From: a virus
Virus record (IMG/VR): IMGVR_UViG_3300005534_000001
Coordinates: 28,528 to 92,527 of that record
DNA length: 64,000 bases
Strand: one strand, 5' to 3'
Shown here piece by piece: positions 20,820 to 28,420 of the stretch. A model generated the notes under the pieces. That model did not search any database, was not told where the DNA came from, and was given only the letters and a program-made list of their open reading frames with translations. The first letter of the stretch is position 1. Each line of letters begins with the position of its first letter. Position numbers and translations under genes: made by a program.

Positions 20820-23302
20820 CAGCGCAAGAAGAAATCTATAACCGCCTTCATGATCGGCTGCTGGATTTCAAATGGGATCCTTATGGATTTGCGCTTTACG
20901 CCTATCCTTGGGGTGAGGGGGAGCTGGCGAATTCTGCTGGTCCTCGTACTTGGCAGCGCGAAATCATGGAGATTATTGGAGGACATCTCCAGAATCCCCA
21001 GACAAGATTTACGCCGTTACAAGTTGCTGTTTGTAGCGGCCACGGGATCGGCAAGCTACACTGTAAATCATTGGTAATAAATGATTTAAACGGCACAAAA
21101 AGATGGGGCGATATTCGGCCTGGGGATTTAGTTTTTGGTGGCGATGGAAGGCCAGTACGAGTCAAGTCCACTCATGAGCAAGGAGTAAAGCCAATATATC
21201 GGGTTACATTCGATGATGGCTCATACACGCTTGTTGGCCTGGAACATCTATGGAATGTTCGCGGTCGCCAAGAAAGACGCAAGAAGTTAGAAGGATGGCG
21301 AACACTCACAACCGAACAGATTTTAGAGCTTGGAGTTCTGCGATCAAACGGCGTAGCACAGGCAAAGCAATGGGAAATACCGATTCAAGGGGCAGCGCAA
21401 TTTGAGGAAAGAGAAATTGACCTTCATCCGTACTTTTTTGGGATATGGCTTGGCGATGGAACTAAAGGAATCCCGCAATATACTAAACCGTTCCCTGAAT
21501 TGGTTGAGCGGCTTAGAAGTTTGGGGATGCAAGTCAATGAGCGCCCAGACGGCAAACACAAGAGAGTTATTGGGATATCTCATCTTCTCACCGATGCAGT
21601 CTTCAGTTGTGGCTCCCACGAAAGATACATCCCAGATTCCTACAAATTCAATACCGTTGAAAATCGGCGTGAATTGCTTCGCGGCTTACTTGACACGGAT
21701 GGCGAAGCAAATAGTTCTGGGAGTATTGGATACTCATCTACAAGTAAACGCCTTTGTGAAGATGTAATTTGGCTTGTCCGCTCTTTGGGCGGCAAGGCGA
21801 TGATGCAGGATGCGGTAAAACATGGATGGTACCCAGATGGTGAAGGTGGAAGAGTTGAATGCCGGGATTGCTACAGGGCCACAATTAACCTCGACTGGAA
21901 TCCATTCACAATTGAGCATCGGCGAAAGGCGTGGAAACCATCTGAAGAGCGATATCTTAAACGCTGGATTGAGAGCATTGAGTATTCCCACGATGAGGAC
22001 GCAATGTGCATCTCTGTTGATGCTCCAGATGGTCTTTATCTTGCCAATGATTTCATCGTAACGCACAATACGAGCCTGATTGCAATGTTGACTGCATGGG
22101 CCAAGAGCACATGCAGGGATTGCCGAGTCAAGATTACAGCGAACACTGGGCCGCAGTTAGACACCATCACAGTACCAGAAGTATCAACTTGGTTCAGGCG
22201 GTTGATCAATGCGGATTGGTGGGACGTAAAAGCTACTTCGATCAAGGTAAGGGATACTAATTTTGAAAAGACATGGCGAACAGATTTTGTCACTTGGAGC
22301 GCTAAAAATCCTTCCGCTTTTGCAGGCTTGCACAATTACGGGAAGCGAATCCTCTATATTTTCGATGAGGCAAGCGGAATTGATGACATTATCTGGGAAA
22401 CAACGCAAGGTTCCATGTCGGATGAAAATACCGAGATCATCTGGCTTGCCTTCGGAAACCCGATTGAGCGAGATGGGAGATTTGCAGAGTGTTTCGGCAA
22501 ATTCGCCCATCGCTGGGTAAAGAAAAGAATTGATTCACGTACCGTCGAAGGAACCAACAAAGAGGCAATTCAGAAAGATGTTGACGATTGGGGCGAAGAC
22601 TCAGACTTCGTTCGCGCTCGATGGCGCGGAGAGTTTCCACGTGCAGGCTCAAGCCAGTTCATCCCAAGTGATTCTGTAGCCTTCTGCCGAAAGTACAAAG
22701 CAACGGGCTACAGCGGCCTGCCAAAGATCATGGCGGTTGACGTGGCGCGGTTTGGCGATGATCAAACGACCATCGGGTATCGGCAGGGAAGAAAGGCAGT
22801 CATTCTCGCAAAGTATCGCGGATTGGACACGGTTCAGGTAGCAGAACATGTTATTGAGTTTATGGAATCCGAAGATCCCGATGCAGTGGTCATCGACGGT
22901 GATGGTCTCGGTGCCGGAGTGGTCGATCACATTAAGCACCGTGGATTTGGGAAGAAAGTTTTCGAGTTTCATGGAGGGGCCACGCCGAACGATGTAGCGA
23001 AGTATTTCAATCGCCGTGCTGAGATTTGGGGATTAGGCCGTGACGCTCTTAAGGCAGGAATGGAAATTCCCGATGATCCTGAGCTCGACTCTGACTTGAC
23101 CGGAATAAAGTACGGATTTGGACCGAAGGGCCAGATTCAACTTGAGCGCAAAGAGGATATGAAGAAACGCGGATTGAAGAGCCCAGATCTTGGAGATATG
23201 CTTATGATGACATTCGCAGTTAGGATCATGGCGAAAAAGAAAGAGACTGCGACTCGGCCAGTTCTTTCGAGTTATGCTGGTAATTCTTGGATGGGAGCAT
23301 GA
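20807..23302 (+). CDS. terL: Terminase large subunit interrupted by an intein
   Basis: 831 residues before splicing, 493 after, the normal length for the family. The ATPase has its Walker A split: SGHGIGK (77-83) and T422 rejoin on splicing. Walker B is LYIFDEA (516-522). The RNase H-like nuclease carries AVDVARFGD (643-651), VVIDGDG (694-700) and a final SPDLGDMLMM. It cuts and translocates DNA into the prohead with the small subunit and portal. Overlaps the small-subunit gene by 13 bases. Confidence 0.95.
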   Translation: MCAIAAQEEIYNRLHDRLLDFKWDPYGFALYAYPWGEGELANSAGPRTWQREIMEIIGGHLQNPQTRFTPLQVAVCSGHGIGKLHCKSLVINDLNGTKRWGDIRPGDLVFGGDGRPVRVKSTHEQGVKPIYRVTFDDGSYTLVGLEHLWNVRGRQERRKKLEGWRTLTTEQILELGVLRSNGVAQAKQWEIPIQGAAQFEEREIDLHPYFFGIWLGDGTKGIPQYTKPFPELVERLRSLGMQVNERPDGKHKRVIGISHLLTDAVFSCGSHERYIPDSYKFNTVENRRELLRGLLDTDGEANSSGSIGYSSTSKRLCEDVIWLVRSLGGKAMMQDAVKHGWYPDGEGGRVECRDCYRATINLDWNPFTIEHRRKAWKPSEERYLKRWIESIEYSHDEDAMCISVDAPDGLYLANDFIVTHNTSLIAMLTAWAKSTCRDCRVKITANTGPQLDTITVPEVSTWFRRLINADWWDVKATSIKVRDTNFEKTWRTDFVTWSAKNPSAFAGLHNYGKRILYIFDEASGIDDIIWETTQGSMSDENTEIIWLAFGNPIERDGRFAECFGKFAHRWVKKRIDSRTVEGTNKEAIQKDVDDWGEDSDFVRARWRGEFPRAGSSQFIPSDSVAFCRKYKATGYSGLPKIMAVDVARFGDDQTTIGYRQGRKAVILAKYRGLDTVQVAEHVIEFMESEDPDAVVIDGDGLGAGVVDHIKHRGFGKKVFEFHGGATPNDVAKYFNRRAEIWGLGRDALKAGMEIPDDPELDSDLTGIKYGFGPKGQIQLERKEDMKKRGLKSPDLGDMLMMTFAVRIMAKKKETATRPVLSSYAGNSWMGA
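21056..22069 (+). mobile_element. Class 3-type intein with LAGLIDADG endonuclease
   Basis: 338 residues (84-421) inserted between Lys and Thr of the terminase Walker A. It begins with Leu-His-Cys rather than a Cys1 or Ser1 nucleophile. It has His147 and Trp149 in block B (EHLW), Cys401 in block F (MCISVD) and Thr419 before the terminal His-Asn, followed by Thr+1. This is the Trp-Cys-Thr triad that defines class 3 splicing. The middle carries two LAGLIDADG-like helices, FFGIWLGDGT (210-219) and RGLLDTDGE (292-300), of a homing endonuclease that appears intact. Confidence 0.9.
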
Positions 23303-23850
23303 CCGAAGTCCATACCAATCTCTTTGTCGGCTCTCAGGCAGACCTGACGCCGACAGTTCACGACTATGCAATCGTTCACGCAGCAAAAGACCCTTGGCAC
23401 CGGCAAGCGGTAGGCTACACCGAACGAGCAGCGCCTAAAGATCATCCTGAATATCTGTTTGCGCATCGCCGGAATCGGTTGAGCCTGAATCTGATTGATG
23501 CTGCCTATCCTCAATTCATTCCCGATGCGGTGATGGACGAAGGCTGCAAGTTTATCGGGAAGCATTTGGCCGCAGGCTCAAAAGTGCTGGTGCATTGCAA
23601 TCAGGGACAGAGCAGAGGGCCGGGATTGGCGTTCTACTATCTTTGGAAATCAGCGTTATTGCCTGAAGAGTTTGAGGTTGCACTGGCTGAGTTCAAGAAG
23701 GTATATCCTGCATTTAATCCCGCTTCCGGTATTCTCGGGTTTCTGAAAGTACGGTGCGTGAAGCGTGGCGAAGTGTTGCAGGCTGAAACGATTGAAGAGC
23801 AATCGGAAGGCCCAGTTAGCGATGAAGAGTTTTTAGCCCGATTCGGGTAA
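23299..23850 (+). CDS. Dual-specificity phosphatase-like protein
   Basis: 183 residues. HCNQGQSR (about 99-106) matches the P-loop HCxxGxxR of the tyrosine and dual-specificity phosphatases, with Cys100 as nucleophile and Arg106 binding phosphate. Leading SLNLIDAAYPQF gives the expected general-acid Asp region. Coupled to the terminase by ATGA. It may act on host or phage phosphoproteins or phosphorylated RNA or sugars; the substrate cannot be read from sequence. Confidence 0.8.
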   Translation: MTEVHTNLFVGSQADLTPTVHDYAIVHAAKDPWHRQAVGYTERAAPKDHPEYLFAHRRNRLSLNLIDAAYPQFIPDAVMDEGCKFIGKHLAAGSKVLVHCNQGQSRGPGLAFYYLWKSALLPEEFEVALAEFKKVYPAFNPASGILGFLKVRCVKRGEVLQAETIEEQSEGPVSDEEFLARFG

Positions 23851-23859
23851 AGGAGAGAA

Positions 23860-24183
23860 ATGGCACACAGAGAAATGGCATCGGCCACGGTACAGAAGCG
23901 CGAGATGGGCAAGAAGATGCTGGAGCACCTGAAGGTAATAAAGGGGAAAGGCGATAGCGGCCATGTGATTGAGCACCATTACGAAAATGGTGGTATGGGC
24001 ATGTGGCACAAACCTGATGTAGTCCCATTCGGCGCTGACCAAGGCAAGGAGGCGCTGGCTCATATTGCTTCAGCCGTTGGCATTAAAATGGACGCCGAAG
24101 AGAAAGGCGAGTCTCCCAAGGAAGAGAAGGCAGAAATGGCGAAGGGTGGGAAGGGAGAAAAGGAGGAGGAAGACGATGCCTAG
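23860..24183 (+). CDS. Charged hypothetical protein
   Basis: 107 residues after AAAGGAGAG. N-terminal helical and basic, C-terminal third of alternating Lys and Glu (probably disordered). Proteins of this kind often sit between terminase and portal genes; role unknown. Confidence 0.65.
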   Translation: MAHREMASATVQKREMGKKMLEHLKVIKGKGDSGHVIEHHYENGGMGMWHKPDVVPFGADQGKEALAHIASAVGIKMDAEEKGESPKEEKAEMAKGGKGEKEEEDDA

Positions 24184-24388
24184 GCCACAGACCCCGATGC
24201 CAGAACTCCTAACATCTCAAGAGGGTGTGGAGTTGTCCGCCTACAACATCAACACCGATAAAATGGATAGCATCCCCGGCTTAACTCCACAGCAGGCCAC
24301 TGATATCCAGCGGCTGTTATGCCGTTATTTTGAAATGGGAGTCAGCGCGGGAATAAACACGGCGCGAGAATCCTTAAAGAATCTGTAA
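24176..24388 (+). CDS. Small hypothetical protein
   Basis: 70 residues after GGAGGAGGA. Helical C-terminus (ATDIQRLLCRYFEMG). Overlaps both neighbours. No known motif. Confidence 0.6.
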   Translation: MPRPQTPMPELLTSQEGVELSAYNINTDKMDSIPGLTPQQATDIQRLLCRYFEMGVSAGINTARESLKNL

Positions 24389-24567
24389 TGCCAGCCTTTC
24401 TTGAGCAGAAACTCAAAGCGCGGTACGGACAGAACAGCAAGATACCGTACAAAATAATGAACTCTATCGGTGCAATGAGGGGTTCACGCGAGACGGCGAA
24501 AGGTGCTGCCATGCAGCGCAAGCACGACAAGAAAGTCTCTATTCTGGCTTTGATGAGGGCGAAATAA
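24388..24567 (+). CDS. Small basic head-region protein (59 aa)
   Basis: 59 residues opened by TAATG. The arrangement LKARYGQNSKIPYKIMNSIG then KGAAMQRKHDKK is a pattern I associate with a small basic protein found near portal genes of many phages. Function unknown; DNA-binding or decoration are possibilities. Confidence 0.65.
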   Translation: MPAFLEQKLKARYGQNSKIPYKIMNSIGAMRGSRETAKGAAMQRKHDKKVSILALMRAK

Positions 24568-24740
24568 TGGCCATCCACATCAAACCCTCGCGCAAGGGGC
24601 TGCTCCACAAGAAACTTGGCATCCCAGAGGGCAAGCCAATCAGTATTGCTGCGTTGATGTAGGCCAAGAGTTCAAAGAGTCCAGCGCTTCGCAAAGAGGC
24701 AACATTTGCCGCTAGTGCTCGAAAGTGGAATCACAGTTAA
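24567..24740 (+). pseudogene. Small head-region gene broken by an in-frame TAG
   Basis: The frame opens by TAATG overlap and runs 31 codons, meets TAG at 24660-24662, then continues 25 codons to TAA one base before the next start. The two halves together (IKPSRKGLLHKKLGIPEGK, then SPALRKEATFAASARKWNH) follow the layout of a small protein that I associate with this spot in other phages, at its normal length. So TAG lies inside a conserved-looking gene. Nonsense mutation, sequence error and stop-codon readthrough are possible. No suppressor tRNA was found. Confidence 0.6.
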
Positions 24741-24938
24741 ATGCCAACTGGTACCCAAGACCCTAAATCGCTCTTCCCGTTCGGCACATCCGATCTGCGC
24801 CGACCAAGATTGAGCGGAGCGATGCGGAATTATGCGACCAAGCCAAAGGCACAGTTTAGGCCTCAGAAAATCGGGGCAATCAAGGCCAACAAATTGGTTT
24901 CCATTGCGGCTCTTTTGCCGAAGAAAGGTTACAGATGA
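24741..24938 (+). CDS. Small basic hypothetical protein
   Basis: 65 residues starting at the base after the previous stop. Basic, Arg/Lys/Pro-rich, no predicted structure in the first half; a helix at the end (NKLVSIAALLPKK). Overlaps the GroES-like gene by ATGA. Confidence 0.55.
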   Translation: MPTGTQDPKSLFPFGTSDLRRPRLSGAMRNYATKPKAQFRPQKIGAIKANKLVSIAALLPKKGYR

Positions 24939-25216
24939 TCCAACCTCTCCATGACCGCGTACTCGTTCGCCGAATCCAACAAGAGCAAGGTTTGATTGTG
25001 CTCACCGATGCTGAAAAGTCGCGGCGCTGTGAAGTCTTGGCCGTTGGCCCTGGAAGATGGGATGCAGAACGAGAAGAATTTAAGCCAATCCAAGTTAAGG
25101 CTGGACAGACTGTGATTGTTTCCCCGTCAATCAACAATGAGGCATGGACCGACATCATCCAGCGCGGTGATGAAGTTCTGATTCAGGAAGCGGATATCTT
25201 GGTGGTGTGCGGGTGA
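24935..25216 (+). CDS. GroES-like co-chaperonin
   Basis: 93 residues, full Cpn10 length. PLHDRVLVRRI at the start, a short loop with GLIVL (the mobile loop that binds GroEL), EVLAVGPG, VKAGQTVIVS, and the closing DEVLIQEADILVV all fit GroES in order. Phage co-chaperonins such as T4 gp31 adapt the host GroEL for folding the capsid protein; by analogy this one may help the coat protein encoded about 9 kb downstream. No GroEL is present. Confidence 0.85.
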   Translation: MIQPLHDRVLVRRIQQEQGLIVLTDAEKSRRCEVLAVGPGRWDAEREEFKPIQVKAGQTVIVSPSINNEAWTDIIQRGDEVLIQEADILVVCG

Positions 25217-25374
25217 GGGCCACTGCTCGGCTCTGGATAAGCACCATAATCTTTTATCTTGTAATGTCCCATTTTTCCTACGAATTACACCCTAAGTCAT
25301 GGGTAACAATGGGCGTCATTGTTTATCTTTTCACAATATTTTCGGTTGGCATCATTGACAAACGGGAAAACTAA
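25213..25374 (+). CDS. Two-pass small membrane protein (53 aa)
   Basis: 53 residues from GTG in a GTGA overlap. Two hydrophobic segments (about 8-21 and 33-47) separated by a short loop, ending IDKREN. Unusual to find a membrane protein between a co-chaperonin and the portal. Function unknown. Confidence 0.5.
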   Translation: MRATARLWISTIIFYLVMSHFSYELHPKSWVTMGVIVYLFTIFSVGIIDKREN

Positions 25375-25375
25375 A

Positions 25376-25576
25376 ATGAGTTACGATTCTCCCGAAGTCA
25401 AAGCCGAAAACGACCAAGAGAGCAGACTTCGCTCACTCGCCGAAGGAATCATTGACAACAAGCACTTGCGCGAAATACTCAAAGAGACTCATCCAGCCTT
25501 GCGCCGTGGAGTATACGACAAATTGAAGCCGATGGTGAGTTTTAAAGCACAACCATATTTCTTTCTGATTCGATAA
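25376..25576 (+). CDS. Small helical protein upstream of portal
   Basis: 66 residues, one base after the previous stop, adjoining the portal start. Charged helical sequence (RLRSLAEGIIDNKHLREILKE). No known function; the earlier in-frame ATG overlaps the membrane-protein gene and is not used. Confidence 0.55.
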   Translation: MSYDSPEVKAENDQESRLRSLAEGIIDNKHLREILKETHPALRRGVYDKLKPMVSFKAQPYFFLIR

Positions 25577-27892
25577 ATGCCAGCCCTCGTAGAAGCCACA
25601 GGTAGCCCCAAGCAAAAAGAAATAGATGAAGAAGAGCAAGCCAGAATTGATCTGGATGCTTTTCTGACTCTTGCGCGCAAGCGTTTCTCTATTGCTGAAG
25701 AGGCTGAGGCAGAAAACCGCAAAGCTTCTCTTGAAGATCTGGAATTTTTCACTGGAGAGCAGTGGCCGAACGATGTCAAGGCCGCAAGAAGCGCCGATGG
25801 ACGCCCATGCCTCACAATCAATCGGCTCAAGGGCATAAAGAATCAAGTCACGAACGAGCAGAGGCAGCAGAGGCCAGCAATTCAAGTAAACCCTCGTGGA
25901 GACGGAGCCAGCACGGAGACCGCCGAAGTCTATCAAGGGATAATACGAGACATTGAGGTAAACTCTGACGCTGAAATTGCCTATGACAGTTCATTCGAAG
26001 GAATGGTCATCGGTGGATTCTCGTACTTCCGCGTTCTCACTGATTACCTTCCCGGATTAAGTTTTGAGCAGGAACTTAAGATCAAGCGGATCAAAAATCC
26101 CTTCACGGTTTACTTTGATCCAACCTGCATTGAACCTGATTATTCCGATGCAAACTGGGCCTTCATCATCGAAGACCTGTCGAAACAGGAATACAAAGCG
26201 CAGTTTCCTAAGTCTGAAGCCGCTTCGATGGTGGACTTCAGCAGTATTGGAGATCAATCGCCGGGATGGGCCGCAAAAGAGACAATTCGCATCGCTGAGT
26301 ACTTCCATGTTGAGCACGATACCCAGCCGATTGTGCTTCTTGATGATAATCGCGTGATGCTCAAAGAACATGCGCCAAAAGATGCGGTAATCGTTAAATC
26401 CAGAGACATGATAGTTCGCCGCGTGGTCTGGACAAAGATCAATGCCATCGAGAAATTGAAAGAGACTTCTTGGCTTGGCCAGTGGATACCGATTATCCCG
26501 GTACTCGGCGACGATCTGGACGTAAACGGGAAAAGGTACCTTGCTGGATTGATCAGAAACGCAAAAGACGCACAAAAGCAATACAACTACATGAACTCGG
26601 CGGCCACAGAGCAGATTGCATTGGCCACTAAAGCCCCATATTTGGCAGTGGAAGGCCAGATGGAAGGCTTTGAGAAAATGTGGGAACAGGCCAATGTCAG
26701 GAATTTCTCGTTCCTGTATTACAAGGCTGTTGATGTTCAAGGTAAACCCGCTCCTCCTCCGACACGCAATGCGGTAGAGCCACCTATTCAGGCAATGGCA
26801 GTGATGATCAGGCAGGCTGACAATGACCTGAAAAGTACTACAGGCATTTATGACGCATCTTTGGGGGAAAGAGGGCCAGACCAGTCAGGGAAGGCGATTC
26901 TAGCTCGACAGAAGCAGGGAGACGTTGCCACGCTCAACTTTAGCGACAATCTGGCGCGGTCGATTCGCTTTCTTGGCAAGCAATTGGTGGATTTGATTCC
27001 GAGAGTTTATACCGCAGCGCGAATCCAAAGAATCATCAAGCCAGATCAAACGGTTGATCATGTGGGAATATGGAATTCCTCAATGCATGATGCCGGTACC
27101 GACCCGCGCACATTGCCGGGAATGACCGATCCGTCAATCAAGAGGATCTTTGACATTGGTACAGGGCGCTACGATGTAACGGTATCGGTTGGGCCTTCAT
27201 ATCAGTCGAAGAGGCAGGAAGCAGTTTCTTCGCAACTTGCGCTCATTCAGGCTGACCCTGATATTTTGAAGGTCGCTGGCGATCTGCTAATCAGGAACAT
27301 GGATTGGCCGGGATCAAAAGAAATTGCTGACAGAGTAAAGAAGATGTTGCCTCCACAATTGCAAGACGATAATGGAGATCCAGCAGCGCAACTCCAGAAG
27401 GCGCAATCTCAACTTCAGCAACTAAATCAGCAGCATGAATTATTGACTCAGCATCTTACTGCTGCCAATGAAACGATCAAATCTAAGCAACAAGAGCAAG
27501 AGGCCAAGATGTCCATCGCCAAGGCTCAGATTGATGCCGATTTGATCAAGACGAAACTGGAACTTGAGAATAAATTGGCGATTGCCGAAATCACTACCAA
27601 GGCCCAAGACCGTCAGCAGAGAGCTCAATTAGAACAGGATATGTGGATGGCGCTGCACAATTCGGCGCACGATGCGGCAACTCAAGCGACAGATCAAACG
27701 CACGAAGCGGGAATGCAGACTGCCGACCAGCAGCATGAAGCACAACTTCAGCAAGCCCAACAGCAACATGAAGGCGAACAGGCCACCCAATCCCAAGGTG
27801 CAGAAGCAGACCAAGCTACTCAGGCCCAAGCAGCCGCACAACAGCAACAAGAATCGGCGCAAGCCGCAGAACCTCAAACTCCAGGAGAATAA
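25577..27892 (+). CDS. Portal protein, P22 family
   Basis: 771 residues, within the P22 gp1-like size range. The N-terminal part (LEFFTGEQWP, CLTINRLKGIKNQVTNEQRQQRP, PFTVYFDPTCIEPDYSDANW) follows the P22-type portal pattern. The C-terminal 170 residues are Gln- and Ala-rich helix, like the barrel extension of P22-like portals. Twelve copies would form the DNA entry channel bound by terminase and later by the gp4-like adaptor. Confidence 0.9.
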   Translation: MPALVEATGSPKQKEIDEEEQARIDLDAFLTLARKRFSIAEEAEAENRKASLEDLEFFTGEQWPNDVKAARSADGRPCLTINRLKGIKNQVTNEQRQQRPAIQVNPRGDGASTETAEVYQGIIRDIEVNSDAEIAYDSSFEGMVIGGFSYFRVLTDYLPGLSFEQELKIKRIKNPFTVYFDPTCIEPDYSDANWAFIIEDLSKQEYKAQFPKSEAASMVDFSSIGDQSPGWAAKETIRIAEYFHVEHDTQPIVLLDDNRVMLKEHAPKDAVIVKSRDMIVRRVVWTKINAIEKLKETSWLGQWIPIIPVLGDDLDVNGKRYLAGLIRNAKDAQKQYNYMNSAATEQIALATKAPYLAVEGQMEGFEKMWEQANVRNFSFLYYKAVDVQGKPAPPPTRNAVEPPIQAMAVMIRQADNDLKSTTGIYDASLGERGPDQSGKAILARQKQGDVATLNFSDNLARSIRFLGKQLVDLIPRVYTAARIQRIIKPDQTVDHVGIWNSSMHDAGTDPRTLPGMTDPSIKRIFDIGTGRYDVTVSVGPSYQSKRQEAVSSQLALIQADPDILKVAGDLLIRNMDWPGSKEIADRVKKMLPPQLQDDNGDPAAQLQKAQSQLQQLNQQHELLTQHLTAANETIKSKQQEQEAKMSIAKAQIDADLIKTKLELENKLAIAEITTKAQDRQQRAQLEQDMWMALHNSAHDAATQATDQTHEAGMQTADQQHEAQLQQAQQQHEGEQATQSQGAEADQATQAQAAAQQQQESAQAAEPQTPGE

Positions 27893-27895
27893 CTT

Positions 27896-28297
27896 ATGGC
27901 ACTACCAATGAATAAAATCGGCAATCATTCAGGGGCATGGGATTCATCGGCCCAAAGGGACGTACTCCAGAGCAATTGTCAATTACCTTTTGTTCTCACA
28001 GGTTCAGCCGATGCCCTCGCATGGCCGGCAAGTTACATTGTCAACTCATCCGTTGTGGATGCAATGACACTCGGTACTCCCATTGCCGGAGATCCATTGG
28101 TCGGTGGCGATGACGGGAAAACCATTACAGTTGCCGATGTCGGCGGCCATGCTCATACGATCACCACGGCTAACAACGTGATCATCAACAGCAAGAAGAC
28201 GCTCACATTCAATGGAACCATTGGTTCTTTCGTTGAGCTCCAGGCGTGGAATGGACTCTGGATAGTCTTGGCCAACACTGGAATAACAATCAGCTAA
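27896..28297 (+). CDS. Small virion protein, decoration-like
   Basis: 133 residues, start four bases after the portal stop. Beta-rich, with a GGHAHTITTANNVI region and a repeated Ile/Thr/Asn pattern. The location suggests a head decoration or head-fibre protein, but I do not recognise the family with certainty. Confidence 0.6.
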   Translation: MALPMNKIGNHSGAWDSSAQRDVLQSNCQLPFVLTGSADALAWPASYIVNSSVVDAMTLGTPIAGDPLVGGDDGKTITVADVGGHAHTITTANNVIINSKKTLTFNGTIGSFVELQAWNGLWIVLANTGITIS

Positions 28298-28420
28298 CCT
28301 TCCACATGTGAACTGGGCCGATCAATCGAGGTCGGCCATTCTTTTTGGTGTAACAGGAATGCAGAATGATTTTCATATTCGCAATTTTAATCGTATTTTT
28401 ACTTCTCTGTGGGCAGATCA

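Noticed and set aside
26057-26740. 227-codon minus-strand frame inside the portal gene
   Set aside because: Antisense shadow of the portal; no start signal and no known motif.
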